Made by a program: the position numbers and the translations under genes. Source: an uncultured Bacteroidales bacterium (lineage in GTDB: Bacteria > Bacteroidota > Bacteroidia > Bacteroidales > Muribaculaceae). From it: DNA of 9,339 bases. Where the stretch lies: contig USHH01000077.1 of NCBI GenBank assembly GCA_900554345.1, positions 1 to 9,339 on the forward strand, given 5' to 3'. The notes under the pieces were generated by a model. The model worked only from the letters and a program-made list of their open reading frames with translations. It did no database searches and had not been told where the DNA came from. Positions 1-6,056 of this stretch are shown here, in pieces (within the stretch, counting starts at the first letter, position 1; every line of letters begins with the position of its first letter).

Positions 1-659
1 GCCGCTACCGTACCCAGAGCCGCTCCCTCCACGCCCATTCCGGCTCCGGGAAGGGAGATCCGCACCTCGAATATATCATAGGATGACGTAGGGAATATCA
101 AGAGGAAATTAAACGCTACATCGAGGGCGCACATCATGACGCCGACTCCGGCAGGCACCTTCATGTTGCCCGCGCAGCGGAGCACGCCGCATCCCAGATA
201 GTTCAGGCTGAGCAGCGGCAGCGCCGACGTGAAGATGCGGAAATAGGCCGAGGCGTCGCCGCAGATCTCTTCGCCGCCGCCGAGCCAGCGGGGGAGTGGC
301 CCGGCTATCAGATTGCCGATTGCCGCCATGATGGCTCCTACGGCAAAAGCGGCCGGTATCGCCTTGCGGAACACGTCGCGTGCTCCGTCTTCATCGCCGG
401 CGCCGATCCTGTGGGCCACGAGCACCGCGAAGCCGACTGTAGCCGCCGAGCATACCCCCCAGAACATCCAGAGCGAGGTGGCCATCAAGCCTACCGACGC
501 GCTCGGGTCCGCGCCGAGTCGCCCCACCATCGCCGCGTCGATATACTGCATCGCGATGGTGGAGAGCTGGGCCATGATCGATGGCCATGCAAGTGTGAAC
601 ACGAGGCGCAGCCTTTCCTTCAGGCTCAGCGACTCTCCCTTCTGGATTTTCGAAAGCAT
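1..659 (-). CDS. MATE-family efflux transporter, N-terminal part (runs off the left edge)
   Basis: This is an inner-membrane antiporter of the multidrug and toxic compound extrusion family, which expels cationic drugs or metabolites in exchange for Na+ or H+. Reading the minus strand from the ATG at 659-657 gives 219 complete codons with no stop before the edge. Hydrophobic segments lie near residues 19-43, 55-83, 100-121, 142-161 and 168-190, which fits about five of the usual twelve helices. The first helix carries the family's conserved proline (P26) and leads into a D41...MVGRLG motif typical of MATE proteins. A short charged, Lys/Arg-rich segment precedes helix 1, as expected for a cytoplasmic N-terminus. 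The gene is divergent from ybeY. Family assignment is firm, but the substrate cannot be told. The C-terminal half lies outside the window, so whether the gene is intact is unknown. Confidence 0.9.
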   Translation of the reverse strand, partial: MLSKIQKGESLSLKERLRLVFTLAWPSIMAQLSTIAMQYIDAAMVGRLGADPSASVGLMATSLWMFWGVCSAATVGFAVLVAHRIGAGDEDGARDVFRKAIPAAFAVGAIMAAIGNLIAGPLPRWLGGGEEICGDASAYFRIFTSALPLLSLNYLGCGVLRCAGNMKVPAGVGVMMCALDVAFNFLLIFPTSSYDIFEVRISLPGAGMGVEGAALGTVA

Positions 660-663
660 CGTG

Positions 664-671
664 CAAAGGTA
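664..671 (-). promoter_or_regulatory. Bacteroidota-type -7 promoter box for the MATE gene
   Basis: The minus strand reads TACCTTTG here, a perfect match to the Bacteroidota sigma-ABfr -7 consensus TAnnTTTG. It ends only four bases before the ATG at 659, so transcription would begin at or within a few bases of the start codon. The -33 element is weak: the nearest TTG-type match (minus strand ATTG, from 694-697) gives a 22-base spacer, longer than the usual 19 or so. The motif match is direct; promoter function is inferred. Confidence 0.5.
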
Positions 672-924
672 GCAATTTCCTCACATTCCACCACAATCTT
701 CCGATGTGCCTTGATAATGCACAGGATTATTGCCGAAATATCCCTGCATCCATCCGGAAACGGCTGAATATTCGATTCTCAAGCCCCTTAAATCGGTTGA
801 TTTATGTATTAATAATAAGATATTCAATGGTATGCGGGATTTTTCGACAGCCTGTGACCGGACTTCATCCAGAACGCCGACCCCCTATTTGCACCTCCTT
901 GATGGATATATGGGATTTTTTTTG

Positions 925-932
925 TATTTTTG
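925..932 (+). promoter_or_regulatory. Candidate -7 promoter box for ybeY-mnmG
   Basis: TATTTTTG matches the Bacteroidota -7 consensus TAnnTTTG exactly. A CTTG at 898-901 is the nearest -33-like match, but its 23-base spacer is longer than the usual 19 or so, which weakens the case. Transcription would start near 938-940, leaving a leader of about 25 bases before the GTG at 965. The box sits in a T-rich run, so a chance match is possible. Confidence 0.4.
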
Positions 933-964
933 CTTGTTGATAACTTCTTAAACGAATTGACAGA

Positions 965-1384
965 GTGATTACTTTTCAGACCTCAAATGTAGAGATGCCC
1001 GACATCGACATCGCGCGCGTGGAGCGCTGGCTCGGAGAGGTGGCGGCGGCTCATTCCCGCCGCATCGGCAACCTCAATTATCTTTTCTGCAGTGATGCCG
1101 ACATCCTTGACGCGAACAGGCGCTATCTCCACCACGACTACTATACCGATATCATCACCTTCGACTACAGCCGTGGCGAGAAGGTGAGCGGCGACATCTA
1201 TCTATCGCTCGACACCGTGAGGAGCAATGCCGAACTTTTCGGCGCTTCATACGGCGAGGAGCTGAAAAGAGTCATTGTCCATGGCCTGCTCCATCTCTGC
1301 GGCATCAACGACAAAGGTCCCGGTGAGCGCGAGATTATGGAAGCGGAGGAAAACAAGGCCCTCGCCCTTTGGGACGAGGCATAA
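965..1384 (+). CDS. ybeY: YbeY, rRNA maturation endoribonuclease (GTG start)
   Basis: YbeY is a metal-dependent cytoplasmic endoribonuclease of the UPF0054 family, involved in 16S rRNA 3'-end maturation and ribosome quality control. The 139-residue length is normal for Bacteroidota. The family core is plain: HHDYYTDIITFDY at about 56-68, SGDIYLSLDTVR at 75-86, and the metal-site region HGLLHLCGIND at 106-116. H106 and H110 are the first two ligands, but the position of the third canonical histidine is D116. The start is a GTG at 965; the reading frame is closed by a stop at 941-943 and no ATG lies between. The next ATG (codon 11) would remove the first beta strand, so GTG is preferred. mnmG begins 14 bases after the stop, so the two are probably co-transcribed. 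Function is confident from family; the effect of the Asp substitution is inferred. Confidence 0.95.
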   Translation: MITFQTSNVEMPDIDIARVERWLGEVAAAHSRRIGNLNYLFCSDADILDANRRYLHHDYYTDIITFDYSRGEKVSGDIYLSLDTVRSNAELFGASYGEELKRVIVHGLLHLCGINDKGPGEREIMEAEENKALALWDEA

Positions 1385-1398
1385 CATTCCGATGAGAC

Positions 1399-3303
1399 AT
1401 GAGATTTGATTACGACGTCATAGTGGTGGGTGCCGGTCATGCCGGTTGCGAGGCGGCAGTGGCAGCCGCGCGACTCGGTGCGCAGACCCTGCTGATAACG
1501 GCCGACCTCTCGCGTGTGGCGCAGATGTCGTGCAACCCTGCGGTTGGCGGCATAGCCAAGGGGCAGATAGTGAGAGAGATCGACGCGCTCGGGGGGATGA
1601 TGGGCATAGTGGCCGACAAGACCGCCATACAGTTCCGCATGCTCAATCGCTCCAAGGGACCGGCCGTATGGTCGCCCCGGGTGCAGTCCGACCGCTGCAG
1701 GTTTATCGAGGAGTGGCGCCGCATTCTTGACACCACTCCCGGCCTATACCTCTTCCAGGACCTTGTGGCGCGCCTCGACATAGAAGCCGACGACAGCGGA
1801 CGGATGGCCGTGAAAGGGGTGGAGACCGCCCTCGGATTCCGGTTCAACGCCCCGGCCGTGATACTTACGGCCGGCACATTCCTCAACGGCGTCATGCATT
1901 TCGGCTCCACGCAGATCGAGGGCGGACGCATTTCCGAGACCTCCAGCAAGGGTATCACAGAGCAACTCCAGACCCTCGGATTCGAGACCGGACGCATGAA
2001 GACAGGTACTCCCGCGCGTATCGACGCCAAGACCATCGACTTCTCGAAAGCCGAGGAGCAGACCGGCGACGACGCCACGGAGCGCGACTTCCATAAATTC
2101 TCCTTCCTGCCGTCGTCGCGACGCAAGCTGCCGCAGCGCAGCTGCTATATAGTACACACCAATCCGGAGGTGCACCGCATACTTCACGACAACCTCGACC
2201 GCTCGCCCCTCTACAACGGCCAGATCCGGAGTATCGGTCCTCGCTATTGCCCGAGCATCGAGACAAAGATAGTCACCTTCGCCGACAAGGAGAGCCATCA
2301 GCTCTTCCTGGAGCCTGAGGGTGTGGACACCGACGAGATATATATCAACGGCTTCTCGAGCTCCCTGCCGTGGGACGTGCAGCTCAAGGCGCTCCAGCAG
2401 GTCGAGGCGCTGCGCGACGTGCATTTCTATCGCCCGGGCTATGCCATCGAATACGATTATTTTCCTCCCACGCAGCTTACCCACGACCTCCAGACCAAGC
2501 TCGTGAGCGGCCTCTATTTCGCCGGGCAGGTCAACGGCACCACCGGCTATGAGGAGGCGGCGGCCCAGGGGCTCATGGCCGGCATCAATGCAGCCCGTGC
2601 CGTTAAAGGGGAGGAGCCTGTCGTGCTCGGCCGCGACCAGGCCTATATCGGAGTGCTTATCGACGACCTCGTCACAAAGGGCGTCGACGAGCCTTACCGC
2701 ATGTTCACCTCACGCGCTGAATACCGAATCCTGCTGCGCCAGGATGATGCCGACATGCGTCTCACGCCTCTCGGCCATGAGATAGGGCTTGCCGATGAAG
2801 AGCGTTATCAGGCGCTCCTGTCAAAGATCGAGGCGCGCGACTCCCTGCTCGAATGGGTGAGAGGTTACCTCGTGAAGCCTACACCTGAGTTCAACGGCTG
2901 GCTCGTGGGCAGGTCAACGACACCTCTCGATGCCTCAGCGAGGCTCGTGGAGCTTGTGAAGCGTCCGCAGCTCACCCTTTCTCTCCTTGCTGAAATTATC
3001 CCTCAGCTCCGCAAGCGCATCGACAGTATCTCCGACCGGCGGGAGGAAACAGCGGAGGCCGTGGAGGTGATGATCAAATACGAAGGGTATATAAAGCGCG
3101 AGGCTGACCTCGCCGCCAAGACACTCCGGCTCGACGGCGTGAGGCTTCCCGAGGCATTCGACTATGAAGCCGTGAAGTCGCTCAGCACGGAGGCCCGGCA
3201 GAAGCTCTCGCGCATCCGTCCGGCCACCATAGGCCAGGCATCGCGCATCCCCGGAGTCTCTCCGGCCGACGTCAGCATCCTTCTCCTGCTCCTCGGCCGC
3301 TGA
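1399..3303 (+). CDS. mnmG: MnmG (GidA), tRNA U34 carboxymethylaminomethyl modification enzyme subunit
   Basis: MnmG is an FAD-dependent cytoplasmic enzyme that, with the GTPase MnmE, installs carboxymethylaminomethyl groups on C5 of wobble uridine in certain tRNAs using methylene-tetrahydrofolate, which helps codon reading and frame maintenance. The 634 residues match the family (about 630). Visible features are the Rossmann FAD motif VGAGHAGCEAA (10-20), the signature SCNPAVGGIAKGQIVREID (44-62), KGPAVWSPR (86-94), KTGTPAR (201-207), PRYCPSIETK (281-290) with the conserved C284, the second FAD signature GQVNGTTGYEEAAAQGL (376-392), and a helical C-terminal domain with IGQASRIPGVSPAD (611-624) used for MnmE and tRNA contact. 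All hallmark motifs are intact. The gene follows ybeY by 14 bases with no Shine-Dalgarno sequence. mnmE is not in the window. An earlier ATG at 1392 is out of frame and stops at once. Confidence 0.98.
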   Translation: MRFDYDVIVVGAGHAGCEAAVAAARLGAQTLLITADLSRVAQMSCNPAVGGIAKGQIVREIDALGGMMGIVADKTAIQFRMLNRSKGPAVWSPRVQSDRCRFIEEWRRILDTTPGLYLFQDLVARLDIEADDSGRMAVKGVETALGFRFNAPAVILTAGTFLNGVMHFGSTQIEGGRISETSSKGITEQLQTLGFETGRMKTGTPARIDAKTIDFSKAEEQTGDDATERDFHKFSFLPSSRRKLPQRSCYIVHTNPEVHRILHDNLDRSPLYNGQIRSIGPRYCPSIETKIVTFADKESHQLFLEPEGVDTDEIYINGFSSSLPWDVQLKALQQVEALRDVHFYRPGYAIEYDYFPPTQLTHDLQTKLVSGLYFAGQVNGTTGYEEAAAQGLMAGINAARAVKGEEPVVLGRDQAYIGVLIDDLVTKGVDEPYRMFTSRAEYRILLRQDDADMRLTPLGHEIGLADEERYQALLSKIEARDSLLEWVRGYLVKPTPEFNGWLVGRSTTPLDASARLVELVKRPQLTLSLLAEIIPQLRKRIDSISDRREETAEAVEVMIKYEGYIKREADLAAKTLRLDGVRLPEAFDYEAVKSLSTEARQKLSRIRPATIGQASRIPGVSPADVSILLLLLGR

Positions 3304-3375
3304 CCATATACGACATTTAAGGAACAGATTAACTTTAACTCTTCAACCGCTGCAACAACAGGAAGATAGAAACGC

Positions 3376-3395
3376 AATGTTCCACGTGGAACATT
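3376..3395. promoter_or_regulatory. parS-like centromere palindrome (candidate ParB binding site)
   Basis: The 16-bp core TGTTCCACGTGGAACA (3378-3393) is a perfect palindrome, extended to a perfect 20 bp by flanking AA/TT. It differs from the Bacillus subtilis parS consensus TGTTTCACGTGAAACA only at one symmetric base pair in each half, and this C/G variant is known among parS sites of other bacteria. ParB (Spo0J family) binds such sites, loads and slides as a CTP-dependent clamp, and segregates the chromosome origin with ParA. The site lies in the non-coding gap 73 bp after mnmG and 41 bp before apt. The match is seen directly; ParB binding is inferred, and no parA or parB gene is in the window. 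Confidence 0.75.
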
Positions 3396-3435
3396 CGTAT
3401 CCCTGCTCCCCGGCAGCATTAATAAAACATCAGCT

Positions 3436-3960
3436 ATGACTCTCGAAGACCTCAAATCGAAAATCCGCGACGTGAATGATTTTCCCACCAAAGGAATCAT
3501 CTTCCGCGACCTCACAACCATGATAAAGGATGGAGAGGCTCTCCATCTCACCGGGGAGGCCCTCGCCGATCTCTATCGCGACAAAGGCGTCACCAAGGTG
3601 GTGGGCATCGAATCGCGCGGCTTCATCGGCGGCAGTATCCTCGCCTTCAAGCTCGGCTGCGGCTTCGTGCCCGCCCGCAAGCCCGGCAAGCTACCTGCCG
3701 TCACCGTCAAGAAGGCCTACGCGAAGGAATATGGCGTCGACACCATAGAGCTCCACCGCGACGCCATTACGGAAAACGATGTGGTGGTGATCCATGACGA
3801 CCTTCTCGCCACAGGCGGCACCATGGCGGCCTGCTACGATCTCGTGAAAAGCATGAATCCGCGAAAGATTTTCATCAATTTCATCGTGGAATTGACAGCC
3901 CTCAACGGCCGCGACAATCTTCCGGCCGACTGCGAGGTGACATCGCTCATCAGATACTGA
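3436..3960 (+). CDS. apt: Adenine phosphoribosyltransferase
   Basis: APRT is a cytoplasmic purine-salvage enzyme that converts adenine and PRPP to AMP and pyrophosphate. The 174 residues are normal for the family. The N-terminal region shows the APRT pattern IRDVNDFPTKGIIFRDLT (10-27). ESRGFIGGSILA (59-70) is the PRPP/pyrophosphate-loop region, followed by RKPGKLP (81-87) and the flexible-loop pattern EYGVDTIELH (98-107). The PRPP-binding motif is VVVIHDDLLATGGT (116-129), with the two acidic residues D121 and D122. Nothing essential is missing. The ATG at 3436 follows an AT-rich leader without a Shine-Dalgarno sequence, and uvrC begins 9 bases after the stop, so apt and uvrC are likely one transcript. 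Whether transcription comes from mnmG or starts in the 132-bp gap is unclear; a TAACTTTA at 3330-3337 is only a near match to the -7 box. Confidence 0.97.
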   Translation: MTLEDLKSKIRDVNDFPTKGIIFRDLTTMIKDGEALHLTGEALADLYRDKGVTKVVGIESRGFIGGSILAFKLGCGFVPARKPGKLPAVTVKKAYAKEYGVDTIELHRDAITENDVVVIHDDLLATGGTMAACYDLVKSMNPRKIFINFIVELTALNGRDNLPADCEVTSLIRY

Positions 3961-3969
3961 TTCCAGCCC

Positions 3970-5919
3970 ATGGCCGACGTCCATCATCCATCACACGCTC
4001 CCGAGGCAGAGATTCCCGATAAGGTAGGGGAGGCTCTCGCCGATTACGGCAGAAACATCGATGAACAGGGAGGTTTCGGTCTTGAAATAAAGCAGGACCG
4101 AACCCCCGCCGACATCCGCGACAACCGCCCCGGGCCGCAGCTGCGCGAGAAGATACTCTCTCTCCCGGAGAGCCCGGGCGTCTATATGTATCTCGACCGC
4201 TGCGGCAAGGTGATTTACGTCGGCAAGGCGAAGCGCCTCAAGCGAAGGGTCTCCAGCTATTTCAACCGCCGCCACGACTCCATACGCACGAATCTCCTCG
4301 TGAGGAATATCGTGGATATGCGCTTTATCGTCGTGGCTACGGAGGAAGACGCCCTCAATCTGGAGAACGCCATGATAAAGGAGTATCAGCCGCGTTACAA
4401 CGTGCTGCTCAAGGACGACAAGTCATATCCCTGGATTGTGGTGACGAAGGAGGAGTATCCACGCGTCTTCATGACCCGCGACCGCAACCTTCCGGCCCAT
4501 TACTACGGCCCCTACAGCAACACGCAGTCGGCGAAGGTGGTGCTCGACCTCATCCGCGAGGTGTTCCCGCTCCGCAGCTGCCGTCATCCGCTCGACGACC
4601 GCGGCATTGCGCGCGGCAAATACCGCCTCTGCCTCGACTACCATATTGGGAAATGCGGCGGTCCCTGCTGCGGACGCATGAATGCCGACGCCTACGGCGC
4701 CTACGTCTCGCAGGTGCGCCAGATACTCAATGGCGAGACCCTCCTGCTCGAAGACCATCTCAGGAAGGAGATGGGGGAGCTCGCCGCCGCCTGGAAATTC
4801 GAGGAGGCCCAGAACTTGAAGACCAAATACGAGAGCGTGAAGCGCTACAACGCGCGCTCCGTGCTCGGCCGCATGGAGAAAGACGACATCGACATGTTTG
4901 CCTACGTGGAGGATGGCGATTCCGCTTTCGTCAACTTCATGCATCTGCATCATGGAGCCGTGGTGCAGAGCCTCAACATGGAGTTCCGACGCAGGCTCGC
5001 CGAGACTCCGGCCGAGATCCTCTCGATGGCCATAAGCGAGATCGGGCGCCGTTTCGACAGGAAATTCTCCGAAGTCATCGTGCCTTTTATGCCCGATGTG
5101 GAGTTTGAGGGGGTGGAGTTCATCATCCCGAAAAGGGGCGACAAGCGGCGCATCCTTGATGTGGGGGTGAAAAACGCCACACAGTTCATGCACGACAAGG
5201 CGAAGCTCGCCGAGAAGCTTGATCCCGAAAGGGGAGTGCAGAAGCTCATGGAGCAGATGAAAAGCGACTTCCGTCTCAGCGTGGAACCAAGACATATCGA
5301 GTGTTTCGACAACTCGAATATCCAGGGCTCGAATCCCGTGGCGAGCTGCGTCGTCTTCCGCAACGGCAAGCCGTCGAAGAAAGACTACCGCCATTTCATC
5401 ATCAAGACGGTGGAAGGCCCCGACGACTTCGCGTCGATGAAGGAGGTGCTCCACCGACGCTACTCGCGCATGATGGCCGAGGGTGAGCCGCTGCCGCAGC
5501 TGGTGGTGGTCGATGGCGGCAAGGGGCAGCTCAGCGCCGCCGTCGAGGCCTTCGACGAGCTCGGCCTCCGGGGCGAGGTGGCGCTCGTGGGCATCGCGAA
5601 GCGTCTTGAGGAGATCTATTTTCCCGGCGATACGCTGCCGCTCTACATCGACAAGAAGAGCCGGAGCCTTCAGGTGGTGCAGGCTCTGCGCGACGAGGCC
5701 CACCGCTTCGGCATCACCCACCACCGACTGCGTCGCAGCAAGGGACAGACCGTGAGCGAGCTCGATTCCATAAAGGGGATAGGAGAGGTCACGTCGCGCT
5801 CCCTTATGAAGGCTTTCAAGAGCGTGAAGCGGCTTCGCGAGGCTCCGCTTGAGGATATCGAGAAGGCGGTGGGAAAGGCGAAGGCAGCTGTCGTATATTC
5901 CCATTTTCACCCTTCTTGA
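3970..5919 (+). CDS. uvrC: UvrC, excinuclease ABC subunit C
   Basis: UvrC makes both incisions around a lesion during UvrABC nucleotide excision repair. The 649 residues exceed the usual roughly 600-610. Domains in order: a non-homologous extension (about 1-57); GIY-YIG nuclease (about 62-148) with PGVYMYLD and VIYVGKAKRLKRRVSSYF; a cysteine-rich segment (C204, C221, C229, C233, C234); a UVR UvrB-binding motif (about 262-297, with AAAWKFEEAQNLK); the RNase H-like nuclease with ECFDNSN (D447), VVVDGGKGQL (D515) and RDEAHRFGITHHR (H578); and a C-terminal helix-hairpin-helix region (about 597-640) with IKGIGEVTSRSL. Both nuclease sites look intact. The ATG at 3970 is the only ATG, GTG or TTG upstream of the GIY-YIG domain in this frame, so the extension appears genuine. 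Spacing to apt (9 bases) suggests co-transcription. Confidence 0.97.
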   Translation: MADVHHPSHAPEAEIPDKVGEALADYGRNIDEQGGFGLEIKQDRTPADIRDNRPGPQLREKILSLPESPGVYMYLDRCGKVIYVGKAKRLKRRVSSYFNRRHDSIRTNLLVRNIVDMRFIVVATEEDALNLENAMIKEYQPRYNVLLKDDKSYPWIVVTKEEYPRVFMTRDRNLPAHYYGPYSNTQSAKVVLDLIREVFPLRSCRHPLDDRGIARGKYRLCLDYHIGKCGGPCCGRMNADAYGAYVSQVRQILNGETLLLEDHLRKEMGELAAAWKFEEAQNLKTKYESVKRYNARSVLGRMEKDDIDMFAYVEDGDSAFVNFMHLHHGAVVQSLNMEFRRRLAETPAEILSMAISEIGRRFDRKFSEVIVPFMPDVEFEGVEFIIPKRGDKRRILDVGVKNATQFMHDKAKLAEKLDPERGVQKLMEQMKSDFRLSVEPRHIECFDNSNIQGSNPVASCVVFRNGKPSKKDYRHFIIKTVEGPDDFASMKEVLHRRYSRMMAEGEPLPQLVVVDGGKGQLSAAVEAFDELGLRGEVALVGIAKRLEEIYFPGDTLPLYIDKKSRSLQVVQALRDEAHRFGITHHRLRRSKGQTVSELDSIKGIGEVTSRSLMKAFKSVKRLREAPLEDIEKAVGKAKAAVVYSHFHPS

Positions 5920-6056
5920 CAGATTATGGCACGCCGTTTGCAATTTTTCAGACAATATAGCCCGGGCGATTCCCTCTCCGAAACGTTATCAGTATAGGCA
6001 GTCCGGCCCGGGGCCTGCCGGTCTCTTCTCTTCATCAACCCAAAAAACAGACAGAA
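5920..6056 (+). other. uvrC-rnr intergenic region with a GC-rich hairpin
   Basis: This 137-bp gap contains a 23-codon open frame (ATG at 5926, stop at 5995-5997) starting six bases after the uvrC stop, with no recognisable family. A CCGGC/GCCGG inverted repeat at 6003-6007 and 6017-6021, with an inner GGCCCGGGGCC, could fold into a GC-rich hairpin 35 bases before rnr. It is followed by a mixed pyrimidine stretch rather than a T-run, so it is not a classic intrinsic terminator. A TTTG at 5937-5940 could be a -33 element, but no good -7 box follows at the right spacing. The rnr leader just before the start is A-rich. Confidence 0.35.

Larger units (their letters stand above)
660..964. other. 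Divergent intergenic region between the MATE gene and ybeY
   Basis: This 305-bp stretch is clearly richer in A and T than the flanking genes, especially at 760-845 and 905-960. It holds a -7-like box at each end, one facing each gene. It also holds a small perfect inverted repeat at 789-804 (TAAATC, GGTT, GATTTA), which could be a weak operator or chance. Short open frames here (for example 704-940 and 730-951) show no recognisable protein family, no conserved motif and no convincing codon bias, so I do not call them genes. No tRNA, riboswitch or strong terminator hairpin was seen. Confidence 0.6.

Noticed and set aside
313..767. Plus-strand open frames of about 120 codons at 313-672 and 411-767
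   Set aside because: They overlap the MATE gene on the opposite strand, whose membrane-protein sequence is clearly the real one.
935..943. TGTTGATAA, whose complement TTATCAACA is one mismatch from a DnaA box
   Set aside because: It is a single imperfect copy with no cluster of boxes and no dnaA or dnaN nearby, so it does not support a replication origin.
1437..2484. Two open frames (229 and 246 codons) antisense to mnmG
   Set aside because: They are fully covered by mnmG, whose motifs are complete, and have low-complexity antisense-like composition.
3376..3395. The mnmG-apt palindrome as a transcription terminator hairpin
   Set aside because: The perfect palindrome has no loop bases and no T-run follows on either strand; a protein-binding site is the better reading.
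4423..5955. A 510-codon open frame antisense to uvrC
   Set aside because: Same reason: the codon bias of uvrC removes stops from this antisense frame, and the product shows no family motif.
6003..6034. The GC-rich hairpin after uvrC as an intrinsic terminator
   Set aside because: The stem is only five base pairs with a nine-base loop and is followed by mixed C/T rather than a T-run.
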